A stretch of 12,518 nt of DNA from an uncultured Burkholderiales bacterium (lineage in GTDB: Bacteria > Pseudomonadota > Gammaproteobacteria > Burkholderiales > Burkholderiaceae_E), in assembly GCA_903898725.1 (NCBI GenBank), contig CAIUGQ010000340.1:1-12518 (forward strand), given 5' to 3'. The notes beneath the pieces are model-generated. The model searched no databases, was not told where the DNA came from, and worked only from the letters and a program-made list of their open reading frames with translations. The translations under genes were made by a program, and so were the position numbers. Below, piece by piece: positions 1-7,016 of the stretch. Position 1 is the first letter of the stretch. Every line of letters starts with the position of its first letter.

Positions 1-2035
1 AGATCATCACGCTGCGGATGCCCATCCCGGCGAGTCGCGCGATCGCCTCGCGTGCGCCCGGCTTGATGGTGTCGCCGAAGGCGAGCACGCCCAGCACCCC
101 CGACCCGTCGATCAGCCATGACACGGTCCGGCCGGCGGCCTGCAGCGCCGAGGCCCGCTCGCCGAGCGACTCCGGGGCGGTCAGCCCGTGGTCGGCCAGC
201 AGCCGGGCGCTCCCCAGCCACAGCCGGCGCGAGCCGATGCGGCCCTCGACCCCCCGGCCCGGCAGCGCGGTGATGGCCTCGGCGACCGGTACGGGCGTCG
301 CTGCGGCCGTCAGCGGCGTGGTGTCGCGTGTGCCGGCGTCTGCCTGGGCGACGCCCGCGTCGGCCCCCCCGGTCGGGGTGCCCTCGGCGCGCGCCGCTTC
401 GATCACGGCGCGGGCCAGCGGATGCTCGCTGCCGGCCTGCAGCGCCGCGGCGAGCGCCAGCAGCGTGGTGCGGCTCGTGCCCGGCGCGGGCAGGGCATCG
501 AGCAGGACCGGGCGGCCGACCGTCAGCGTGCCCGTCTTGTCGAAGGCCACGATCCGCACGCGATGGGCCAGCTCGAGCGCCTGGGCGTCCTTGATCAGCA
601 CGCCGTGGCGGGCCGCGACGCCGGTGCCGGCCATGATCGCCGCCGGCGTCGCCAGCCCGAGCGCGCACGGGCAGGCGATCACCAGCACGGCGACCGCAGC
701 CACGATCGCCGGCTCCAGGTCCTGCCCGGCGAGCAGCCAGCCCGCGAGCGTCGCGGCAGCGATCACCAGCACCACCGGCACGAAGACCGTCGAGACGCGG
801 TCGACGATCCGCTGGATCGGCGCCTTCGCGGCCTGCGCGTCCTCGACCATCCGCACGATCCGCGCCAGCACTGTCTCGGTGCCGATCGCACCGACCTCGA
901 GCACGATGCGCCCTGATCCGTTGATCGATCCGCCGACCAGCCGGTCGCCGGGATGGCGCGACACCGGCAGCGGCTCGCCGGTCAGCATCGATTCGTCGAC
1001 CTGGGTGTCACCCTCGCGCAGCGTGCCGTCGAGCGGCAGCCGCTCCCCGGGCAGGACCACCACCCGGTCGCCGACCGCGATGCGCGCCAGGGGCACGACC
1101 CGCTCCTGGCCGTCCTCGAGCCGGCGGGCGGTGTCCGGCCGCAGCGCCTGCAGCGCGCGGATCGCCTCGGTCGTCCGGCGGCGCGCGCGCATCTCGAGGT
1201 GCTTGCCGAGCAGCACCAGGGCGATCACGACTGCCGAGCCCTCGTAGTAGAGGTGGGGGGCGTGGCCCGGGTGCGCGGTCAGCCACAGCCAGGTCGACAG
1301 CCCCCAGCCGGCGCTGGTGCCGATCGCCACCAGCAGGTCCATGTTGCCCGTCCCGGCCCTGAGGGCCGCCCAGCCCGCCCGGTAGAAGCGCGCGCCCAGG
1401 ACGAACTGGACCGGGGTGGCGAGGGCGAACTGCAGCCAGGCCGGCGGCATCGGATGCAGTCCGAACGGCAGCGCGAGCATCGGCAGCGCGAGCGGTGCCG
1501 ACAGCAGCAGCGCCCACAGGACCCGACGGCGGTCGGCCGCGAGTCGGGCCTCGGCCGCCTCCGAGGCGGCGGCACCGCCGGCGGGCCCGCCCGACGCGTC
1601 GCGCCGGAGGGTGGCGGCATAGCCCGCGTCGACGATCGCCGCGACCAGCGCCGCGTCGCGATCGCCCTGGACGACCCGGACGCGCGCCGACTCGCCGGCG
1701 AGGTTGACGGCGGCCTCGAGCACGAACGGCAGCCGCCGCAGCGCGCGTTCGACCCGGCCGACGCAGCTCGCGCAAGTCATGCCCTCGATCGACAGGTCGA
1801 TCTCGACGCTCGGCACGGCATAGCCCGCGTCGGCCAGCGCGGCGACGATCGCCGGTGCCGACAGCGGGTCGCCCTGGACGGTCGCCGATTCGGAGGCCAG
1901 GTTCACCGTGGCGTCCGCGACACCCGGCACCTTGCCGAGCGCGCGTTCGACCCGGGCCACGCACGACGCGCAGGTCATGCCTTCGACCGGCAGCGTCAGG
2001 TCCTGGCGCGGCGAGGGGGATGCGGAGGTGTCCAT
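1..2035 (-). CDS. copA: Copper-exporting P1B-type ATPase CopA (3' end missing)
   Basis: This inner-membrane pump uses ATP to move Cu(I) out of the cytosol. Starting at the ATG at 2035, 678 residues lie in the window. Two N-terminal HMA copper-binding domains carry GMTCASC motifs (Cys22/Cys25 and Cys88/Cys91). A first group of membrane helices follows, then the actuator TGE (352-354), the membrane CPC metal site (Cys455-Pro-Cys457), the phosphorylated Asp499 in DKTGT and the nucleotide-domain His538-Pro539. The left edge cuts the frame right after GIRSVMI, so the expected TGDN and GDGIND motifs and the last two helices lie outside. An unusual Ala/Thr-rich insertion of about 30 residues (roughly 550-585) sits between the HP motif and the GRG loop. 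No other in-frame ATG precedes the first HMA domain. The CPC motif, the neighbouring copZ and the CueR-type promoter together favour copper (possibly also silver) as the substrate. Confidence 0.96.
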   Translation of the reverse strand, partial: MDTSASPSPRQDLTLPVEGMTCASCVARVERALGKVPGVADATVNLASESATVQGDPLSAPAIVAALADAGYAVPSVEIDLSIEGMTCASCVGRVERALRRLPFVLEAAVNLAGESARVRVVQGDRDAALVAAIVDAGYAATLRRDASGGPAGGAAASEAAEARLAADRRRVLWALLLSAPLALPMLALPFGLHPMPPAWLQFALATPVQFVLGARFYRAGWAALRAGTGNMDLLVAIGTSAGWGLSTWLWLTAHPGHAPHLYYEGSAVVIALVLLGKHLEMRARRRTTEAIRALQALRPDTARRLEDGQERVVPLARIAVGDRVVVLPGERLPLDGTLREGDTQVDESMLTGEPLPVSRHPGDRLVGGSINGSGRIVLEVGAIGTETVLARIVRMVEDAQAAKAPIQRIVDRVSTVFVPVVLVIAAATLAGWLLAGQDLEPAIVAAVAVLVIACPCALGLATPAAIMAGTGVAARHGVLIKDAQALELAHRVRIVAFDKTGTLTVGRPVLLDALPAPGTSRTTLLALAAALQAGSEHPLARAVIEAARAEGTPTGGADAGVAQADAGTRDTTPLTAAATPVPVAEAITALPGRGVEGRIGSRRLWLGSARLLADHGLTAPESLGERASALQAAGRTVSWLIDGSGVLGVLAFGDTIKPGAREAIARLAGMGIRSVMI

Positions 2036-2041
2036 GCCGAC

Positions 2042-2072
2042 AGCTTCGGCCTTACCCTGATGGGAAGGTCAA
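2042..2072 (-). promoter_or_regulatory. CueR/MerR-type copper-responsive promoter of copA
   Basis: On the minus strand the -35 TTGACC (2067-2072) and a -10 like GAAGCT (2042-2047) are separated by 19 bp. This overlong spacer is typical of promoters that MerR-family activators untwist. The spacer holds an imperfect dyad at 2050-2068, read on the minus strand as CCTTCCCATCAGGGTAAGG, which fits the known CueR box pattern of CCTT-core-AAGG. CueR-family regulators bind Cu(I) and activate copA. No cueR gene is in this window. The -10 lies only 6 bases from the copA ATG at 2035, so transcription probably starts on or within a base or two of the start codon. The site match is seen in the sequence; the identity of the regulator is inferred. 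Confidence 0.85.
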
Positions 2073-2079
2073 GTGTAGA

Positions 2080-2094
2080 GCCGCGGGCCGCGGC
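2080..2094 (+). repeat. GC palindrome in the copZ leader
   Basis: This 15-base perfect palindrome (GCCGCGG-G-CCGCGGC) lies 30 bases before the copZ ATG. As RNA it could fold as six GC pairs around a 3-base loop. It would be in the 5' leader of copZ if transcription starts near the CueR-type dyad. The structure is seen; a regulatory role is only a guess, and palindromes of this size are not rare at this base composition. Confidence 0.3.
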
Positions 2095-2124
2095 ACACTC
2101 CGATCCGAACCAGGGGAGAACCGG

Positions 2125-2319
2125 ATGGACCAGTGTTTCGAGGTGCAGGGCATGACCTGCGGACATTGCGTGAAGGCGGTGACGGCGGCGGTGACGAAGC
2201 TCGATCCGGCGGCCAGGGTGAGCGTCGACCTGCCCAGCGGACGCGTGGAGGTGGACTCCACGGCGGCCCGCGACCGGATCGCCGCGGCGATCCGCGACGA
2301 GGGCTACACCGTCGCCTGA
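2125..2319 (+). CDS. copZ: Heavy-metal-associated domain copper chaperone (CopZ-like)
   Basis: This 64-residue protein is a single HMA (ferredoxin-like) domain. It binds Cu(I) in the cytosol and delivers it to CopA. The metal site is GMTCGHC, with Cys12 and Cys15. The GYTV near the C-terminus (Tyr62) matches the conserved Tyr region of CopZ proteins. There is also an extra Cys4. The start is supported by a good Shine-Dalgarno sequence, AGGGGAG at 2112-2118, 6 bases before the ATG. The gene is divergent from copA across an 89-bp gap that holds the CueR-type dyad, so both may answer to the same regulator. A plus-strand promoter is not obvious: the mirror -35 (TCGGCC) and -10 positions are poor. 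CopZ is the clear first choice; a mercury-binding MerP is unlikely because there is no signal peptide. Confidence 0.93.
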   Translation: MDQCFEVQGMTCGHCVKAVTAAVTKLDPAARVSVDLPSGRVEVDSTAARDRIAAAIRDEGYTVA

Positions 2320-2326
2320 GGGGTGC

Positions 2327-2347
2327 GCGGGGCCGGCTCAGCCCCGC
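2327..2347. terminator. Hairpin between convergent copZ and pgi
   Basis: The 7-bp perfect stem GCGGGGC/GCCCCGC (2327-2333 with 2341-2347) encloses a 7-base loop that contains the pgi stop codon. It starts 8 bases after the copZ stop. It can form in transcripts of either strand, so it may act as a shared bidirectional terminator in the 18-bp convergent gap. No T-run follows on either strand, so it is not a classical intrinsic terminator. Confidence 0.4.
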
Positions 2348-3903
2348 AGCAGCGCGGCGGACGCCAGCGTGGCCGCGTCGAGCGGGTCCGACGCCTCGCC
2401 GGCGAGTAGGCGCTCGACCGCGCCGGCCATGACCTTGCCGTATTCGACGCCGAACTGGTCGAACGGATTGATGCCGAGCACGACCGCCGCGGTGAAGGTC
2501 GCGTGCTCCCAGCAGGCCAGCAGCGCGCCGAGCGCCGACGCGTCGAGCCGCGGCAGCGTGATCAGCGTGCTCGGGCGGTCGCCGGGGAAGTGGCGGTGCG
2601 GGTCGCCGTCGGCGGCCTCGCGGCCGAGCGCCAGCGCGGCGGCCTGGGCCAGGCAGTTGGCCACCAGGATGCGGTGACGGTCGTCGCCGGCCGAGCTCGG
2701 CCGGGTGCGGGACTCGCGGGCCACGATGAAGTCGACCGGCACGACGTCCGGACCCTGGTGCAGCTGCTGGAAGAAGGAGTGCTGCGCATTGGTCCCGGAG
2801 GTGCCCCAGACGACGGGCGAGGTGGGACGCGCGATCGGGGCGCCCCTCAGCGTGACCGACTTGCCGTTGCTCTCCATCACGAGCTGCTGCGCCCAGGCGG
2901 GCAGCAGGCGCAGCCGTTCGGCATACGGGATGATCGCCTGGGTGGGCAGGCCGAGGAAGGCGCGGTTCCAGACCGAGATCAGGCCGAGCCGGGCGGGCAG
3001 GTTCGCCGCCACCGGCGTGTCGCGGAAATGGCGGTCGATGCCGGCCGCGCCGTCGAGCAGCGCATCGAAGACCGCGGGGCCACAGCAGACCGCGATGCCG
3101 AATCCGACGCTCGACCACAGCGAGTAGCGTCCGCCCACCCAATCGCGGAACTCCAGCAGCAGCTCCGGCAGGAAGCCGCGGCGGCGGGCGGCTTCGGGCG
3201 CTGCGGTCACGCCGATGAACTGTGCCGCCGAAGCGTCGGGCGGGCAGCCGCCCGCGACGAGCCAGGCCCGGGCCGCGTCCGCGTTCGCGAGGGTCTCGCG
3301 GGTGGTGAAGGTCTTGGAGACGACCGCGAACGCGGTGCTCGCCGGATCGAGACCGTCGAGTTCGCGCTCGAGGTCGTCGGGGTCGACGTTGGCGACGAAG
3401 CGCACGTCGAAGTCGCCCGATCCGCGCAGCGCGTCGCAGACGAGGCGCGGTCCGAGGTCCGATCCGCCGATGCCCAGGCACACGAGCGCGGTGACCGGCC
3501 CGCCGCGAAAGCCGCTCAGTCCGCCGTCGCGCACGCGGTTCGCGAGGGCGGTCATCCGGCTGCGCTGCGCGGCGACGGCCGCGGCGACCGCGGCGTCGCC
3601 GCCGACGCCGCGCAGCGCGGCATGCAGGGCCGGACGGCCTTCGGTCGGGTTGGCGATGCGTCCGGCGAACAGGTCGTCCCGACGGGCCTCGAAGCCGCAG
3701 GCCGTGGCCCAGGCGGCGAGCGCGTCGAGCACGGCCGCGTCGAGCTTCTGGCGCGAGACGTCCACGTGCAGCGGCCCGGCCTGCAGCGAGAGCCGCGCGG
3801 GGCGGTCCGGGTCGGCCAGCAGCGTGCGCAGATGGATCGGCCCGAGCCGACGCCGGTGGGCGTCGAGGGCGGCAGCGTGCTCCGCGGGAGGGGCGGTCGT
3901 CAT
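2338..3903 (-). CDS. pgi: Glucose-6-phosphate isomerase
   Basis: This cytosolic enzyme interconverts glucose 6-phosphate and fructose 6-phosphate in glycolysis and gluconeogenesis. The 521-residue protein shows both family signatures: VGGRYSLWSSVG, and GINPFDQFGVEYGK near the C-terminus. The expected catalytic residues are visible as Glu344 (in MESNGKS), His375 (in NAQHSFFQQLHQG) and Lys490 (in VEYGKV). It is slightly shorter than the 549-residue E. coli enzyme but lacks no core motif. The ATG at 3903 places the N-terminus level with family members. An upstream in-frame ATG at 3954 would add 17 Arg-rich residues and overlap the start of the divergent alkA, so it is less likely. No clear Shine-Dalgarno precedes 3903. 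The gene is convergent with copZ, with an 18-bp gap, and appears functionally unrelated to its neighbours. Confidence 0.97.
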   Translation of the reverse strand: MTTAPPAEHAAALDAHRRRLGPIHLRTLLADPDRPARLSLQAGPLHVDVSRQKLDAAVLDALAAWATACGFEARRDDLFAGRIANPTEGRPALHAALRGVGGDAAVAAAVAAQRSRMTALANRVRDGGLSGFRGGPVTALVCLGIGGSDLGPRLVCDALRGSGDFDVRFVANVDPDDLERELDGLDPASTAFAVVSKTFTTRETLANADAARAWLVAGGCPPDASAAQFIGVTAAPEAARRRGFLPELLLEFRDWVGGRYSLWSSVGFGIAVCCGPAVFDALLDGAAGIDRHFRDTPVAANLPARLGLISVWNRAFLGLPTQAIIPYAERLRLLPAWAQQLVMESNGKSVTLRGAPIARPTSPVVWGTSGTNAQHSFFQQLHQGPDVVPVDFIVARESRTRPSSAGDDRHRILVANCLAQAAALALGREAADGDPHRHFPGDRPSTLITLPRLDASALGALLACWEHATFTAAVVLGINPFDQFGVEYGKVMAGAVERLLAGEASDPLDAATLASAALLRG

Positions 3904-3952
3904 GTCCGAAAACGGCGAGCGTCGAGAAGGGCGCGCACGGATAATCCGGCGC
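3904..3952. promoter_or_regulatory. Divergent pgi / alkA intergenic region with weak -10 candidates
   Basis: These 49 bp must hold, or overlap, the promoters of both pgi and the repair operon. On the plus strand GATAAT (3940-3945) is a reasonable -10, but no TTGACA-like -35 lies 16-18 bp upstream (GAGCGT at 17 bp). If the -10 is used, the transcript would begin at or near the alkA ATG at 3953. On the minus strand the same spot reads GATTAT, a possible -10 for pgi, also without a good -35. No convincing Ada box (AAAGCGCA-like) was found. Confidence 0.3.
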
Positions 3953-5506
3953 ATGTCCCCGATGCTGCCACAAACCGTCGATGCCGCCGCCTGCTGGCGC
4001 GTGCTGCGGGCGCGCGACGCGCGCTTCGACGGCCGCTTCTTCGTCGGCGTGACCAGCACCGGCATCTACTGCCGGCCGGTCTGCACCGCGCGCACGCCGC
4101 GACGCGAGAACTGCCGCTTCTTCCCGACGGCGGCGGGCGCCGAGCACCAGGGCTTCCGGCCGTGCCTGCGGTGCCGGCCCGAGCTGGCGCCCGGCCACTC
4201 GAGCGTGGACGCGCCTGCCCGGCTGGCGCAGGCGGCGGCCGCGGCGATCGAGGAAGGTGCCCTCGAGGACGGCGGGCTGCCCGGCCTCGCGCGCCGGCTC
4301 GGCGTGACCGACCGGCATCTGCGCCGGGTCTTCGACGCGCAGTTCGGTGTCTCACCGATCGATTGGGCGCAGACCCATCGGCTGCTGCTCGCCAAGCGGC
4401 TGCTGACCGATACCGCGCTGCCGGTGACCGAGGTCGCGCTGGCCTCGGGCTTCTCGAGCCTGCGGCGCTTCAACGATGCCTTCGCGACGCGCTACCGGCT
4501 GGTGCCGACCGACCTGCGCCGGCAGGCGCGCGGCGCGGCGGCCGCACCGGCCGATCCGGCGGCCGGGCTGGTGTTCAGGCTCGCCTATCGGCCGCCGCTC
4601 GACTGGACCGCGCTGGCCGGCTTCCTCGCGCTGCGTTCGATCGACGGCGTCGAGTCGGTCGAGGCGAGCGGGACGGGCTCGGCGGCCGCGCGCCGGAGCG
4701 GGCCGAGCGGCTCGGTGTACCGGCGCATCGTCCGCGTGCCGGGGCCGCGCGGGACGACGCGCCTCGGCTGGATCGAGGTGTGCCCGCCGTCCGGTCGCGC
4801 GGCGGCACGGCACCTGCTCGAGGTGCGACTGGATGCCACGCTGCTCGGTGCGATCCCGGCGGTGCTCGCCCGCGTGCGCCGCGTCTTCGACCTGGCGTGC
4901 CGTCCCGACGAGGTGGCCGCCGCACTCGGCGCACTCGCGGCCGGCCACGAGGGCGTGCGGCTGCCGGGTGCGTTCGACGGGTTCGAGATCGCGGTGCGCG
5001 CCGTGCTCGGTCAGCAGATCACGGTCAAGCATGCCCGCACGCTCGCCGGCCGCTTCGCCTCGGCGTTCGGCGAGCCGGTCGCGACACCCTGGCCGTCGCT
5101 GTGCCGGGCGTTCCCGTCGGCGGTCTCGATGGCCGCACGGGACCCCGACGAGGTCGGCGTGCTCGGCATCACCCGCCAGCGCGCGCGCACGATCGTCGCG
5201 CTCGCCCGCGCCCTCGCCGACGGGTCGCTGCGGCTCGAGCCCGATGGCGATGCCCCCGCGACGATCGAGCGGCTGCGGGCGATCCCCGGCATCGGCGACT
5301 GGACCGCGCAGTACCTCGCGATGCGCGCGCTCGGCTGGCCCGACGCCTTCCCCGCGTCGGACGTCGGCGTGATGAAGGCGCTGGGCGTGGCGACCCCGCG
5401 CGAGGCGCTGGCCGCGGCCGAGGCCTGGCGGCCCTGGCGCGGCTATTCGGTGATCCACCTGTGGCGCACGCTCGCGCCCGACACGAACGAGGCCCCGACA
5501 TCATGA
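3953..5506 (+). CDS. alkA: Ada N-terminal / AraC HTH / AlkA 3-methyladenine DNA glycosylase fusion
   Basis: This 517-residue protein joins a methyl-phosphotriester sensor to an alkylbase DNA glycosylase. Residues about 10-85 form the Ada zinc domain, with ligands Cys40, Cys44, Cys71 and Cys74 (YCRPVC, PCLRC). In Ada the first of these takes the methyl group from phosphotriesters. Residues about 95-190 form an AraC-type helix-turn-helix domain (LARRLGVTDRHLRRVF). Residues about 205-325 match the AlkA N-terminal fold. Residues about 330-505 form the HhH-GPD domain, with hairpin IPGIGDWTAQYLAMRALG and catalytic Asp470 (FPASDVGV). AlkA excises 3-methyladenine and related bases. The Ada part probably makes the protein a methylation-activated regulator as well, possibly of its own operon; that is inferred. 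The start is uncertain between the ATGs at 3953 and 3962, neither with a good Shine-Dalgarno. Its TGA overlaps the ogt ATG (ATGA). Confidence 0.95.
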   Translation: MSPMLPQTVDAAACWRVLRARDARFDGRFFVGVTSTGIYCRPVCTARTPRRENCRFFPTAAGAEHQGFRPCLRCRPELAPGHSSVDAPARLAQAAAAAIEEGALEDGGLPGLARRLGVTDRHLRRVFDAQFGVSPIDWAQTHRLLLAKRLLTDTALPVTEVALASGFSSLRRFNDAFATRYRLVPTDLRRQARGAAAAPADPAAGLVFRLAYRPPLDWTALAGFLALRSIDGVESVEASGTGSAAARRSGPSGSVYRRIVRVPGPRGTTRLGWIEVCPPSGRAAARHLLEVRLDATLLGAIPAVLARVRRVFDLACRPDEVAAALGALAAGHEGVRLPGAFDGFEIAVRAVLGQQITVKHARTLAGRFASAFGEPVATPWPSLCRAFPSAVSMAARDPDEVGVLGITRQRARTIVALARALADGSLRLEPDGDAPATIERLRAIPGIGDWTAQYLAMRALGWPDAFPASDVGVMKALGVATPREALAAAEAWRPWRGYSVIHLWRTLAPDTNEAPTS

Positions 5507-6042
5507 GACACGCGCTCCGACCGAGTCCGCTCGGCGACATCCTGCTGACCTTCGACGACGACGCGCTGCTCGGCCTGTACTTCGTCGGCCAGAAGGATCA
5601 GCCGGCGATCGCGGCGCACTGGCGGGAGGACGGTCAGCATCCCGTCGCGCGCCAGACATCGGATCGTATCGAACGTTACTTCATGGGCATCGACGAACCC
5701 TTCGAGGTGCCGATCGTGTTCGCCGGCACGCGCTTCCAGGTCGCGGTGTGGCGCGCACTGCTGGAGATCCCGCGCGGCGAGACCGTCAGCTACGCCGAGC
5801 TCGCGCGCCGGATCGGCGCGCCCACCGCGGTCCGCGCGGTGGGGGCCGCGGTCGGGCGCAATCCGGTCTCGATCTTCGTGCCCTGCCACCGCGTGGTGGG
5901 CAGCAACGGGGCGCTGACGGGCTACGCCGGCGGGCTGCCCCGCAAGAAGCACCTGCTGCGGCTCGAGCAGGCGCTCGGCGAGGACGGTCGCGCGCGGCGC
6001 GCAGGCGGGCAGACCGGACTGCCCTTCGGTGCCGCTGCGTGA
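5503..6042 (+). CDS. ogt: Methylated-DNA--protein-cysteine methyltransferase (Ogt)
   Basis: This suicide repair protein moves alkyl groups from O6-alkylguanine (and O4-alkylthymine) in DNA onto its own cysteine. The 179-residue product has a short, poorly conserved N-terminal domain (about 1-73). The C-terminal catalytic domain carries the helix-turn-helix region YAELARRIG, the Arg finger Arg111, Asn120 before the active site, and the active motif PCHRV with acceptor Cys128. It ends in a short Gly/Ala-rich tail. The start overlaps the alkA stop by 4 bases, and GAGG at 5489-5492 can serve as ribosome binding site, so translation is likely coupled. Together with AlkA it supplies the activities of E. 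coli Ada on two polypeptides: here the Ada sensor is fused to the glycosylase and the methyltransferase stands alone. Confidence 0.96.
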   Translation: MRHALRPSPLGDILLTFDDDALLGLYFVGQKDQPAIAAHWREDGQHPVARQTSDRIERYFMGIDEPFEVPIVFAGTRFQVAVWRALLEIPRGETVSYAELARRIGAPTAVRAVGAAVGRNPVSIFVPCHRVVGSNGALTGYAGGLPRKKHLLRLEQALGEDGRARRAGGQTGLPFGAAA

Positions 6043-6935
6043 AGGCACGCGTCGGCGTCGACCTGGTCCTGCTCGCGGCCATCTGGGGCGCGTCCTTCCT
6101 GTTCATGCGGATCGCGGTGCCGCAGTTCGGGCCGTTGCCGCTGATGGCGCTGCGCTGCGCGATCGGCGCGGCGGTGCTGGTACCGCTGCTCGCCTGGCGC
6201 GGCGGCTTCGGAGTGCTGCGCGAGCGGCCGATCGCCTTCGGGGTCGTCGGTCTGCTGAACTCGGCGCTGCCCTTCGCGCTCTTCGGATTCGCGACGCTGA
6301 CGCTGAGCGCCGGGTTCTCCGCATTGCTGAACGCAACCACACCGCTGTGGGCCGCACTGGTGGCCTATGCATGGCTGGGCGACGCGCCGTCGCGGCGCCA
6401 GCTCGTGGGCCTGGCGATCGGCTTCGGCGGCGTGCTGGTGCTCGTCGCCGGACGCGGCGAGATCGCGCCCGGGGGCGGGCTGCTCGCCGTGCTCGCGGCG
6501 CTCGCCGCGACGCTGTCGTACGGGCTCGCCGCCGGCCATGCGCGCCGGTACATGACCGGCACACCACCGCTCGCGCTCGCGGCCGGTTCGCAGATCGCGG
6601 CGACCGCCGTGCTCGCGGTGCCCGCGGCGTTCGCCTGGCCCGAGCGCATGCCGGACGCCGGCGCGTGGCTGGCGGCGCTCGCGCTCGGCGCGGCCTGCAC
6701 CGGGCTGGCCTATGTCCTGTACTTCCGGCTGCTGACGCGGGCGGGCGCACCGACCGCAACCGCGGTCACGTACCTCGTGCCTGTCTTCGCGGTGCTGTGG
6801 GGCGGGCTCTTCCTGGCCGAGCGGCCGACGCCGACGATGCTGGCGGGTGGCGCGGTGATCTTCGCCGGCACCGTGCTGGCGACCGGGATGCGCTGGCCCT
6901 TCGGCGGTCGCGAACAGGCGCGGTCGCCGGGCTGA
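6039..6935 (+). CDS. EamA-family (DMT superfamily) transporter
   Basis: This 298-residue inner-membrane protein has about ten predicted helices (roughly 5-26, 33-53, 66-85, 90-112, 120-137, 146-165, 176-198, 207-228, 237-258 and 264-282). They form the two five-helix EamA repeats. Family hallmarks include AAIWGASFLFMRIA in helix 1, TPLWAALVAYAWLGD, and near the end PVFAVLWGGLFLAERPT. Members export amino acids, metabolites or drugs, but the sequence does not show the substrate. The GTG at 6039 is chosen because it overlaps the ogt stop (GTGA) and gives a complete first helix; the next ATG would start inside that helix. No Shine-Dalgarno is clear, which fits coupled translation from ogt. It is the last gene of the alkA-ogt operon. 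The 81-bp gap to the convergent uvrA holds no strong terminator. Confidence 0.9.
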   Translation: MKARVGVDLVLLAAIWGASFLFMRIAVPQFGPLPLMALRCAIGAAVLVPLLAWRGGFGVLRERPIAFGVVGLLNSALPFALFGFATLTLSAGFSALLNATTPLWAALVAYAWLGDAPSRRQLVGLAIGFGGVLVLVAGRGEIAPGGGLLAVLAALAATLSYGLAAGHARRYMTGTPPLALAAGSQIAATAVLAVPAAFAWPERMPDAGAWLAALALGAACTGLAYVLYFRLLTRAGAPTATAVTYLVPVFAVLWGGLFLAERPTPTMLAGGAVIFAGTVLATGMRWPFGGREQARSPG

Positions 6936-7016
6936 GCCACCGGACCGGGTCGGCCGCCCCGGCCCCGCGCGAGCGGCACCGATCCTGATGACGCGCCGGC
7001 CCGTCCGAACGACGAC

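Noticed and set aside
18..1247. A 409-codon plus-strand open frame opposite copA
   Set aside because: It is a Ser/Arg-rich low-complexity translation. The opposite strand encodes conserved P-type ATPase motifs.
3904..3952. An Ada box upstream of alkA
   Set aside because: No AAAGCGCA-like or paired A/B box pattern is present; the AAAACGG stretch is not a match.
2503..6042. A 1179-codon plus-strand open frame spanning pgi and the repair operon
   Set aside because: Only its last 180 codons are a gene (ogt). The rest is antisense to pgi and out of frame with alkA, with Arg/Gly/Ala-rich composition typical of shadow frames in GC-rich DNA.
6936..7016. A terminator between the EamA gene and uvrA
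   Set aside because: The best stem (6945-6949 with 6958-6962) is only 5 bp with an 8-base loop and no T-run, which is too weak at this GC content.
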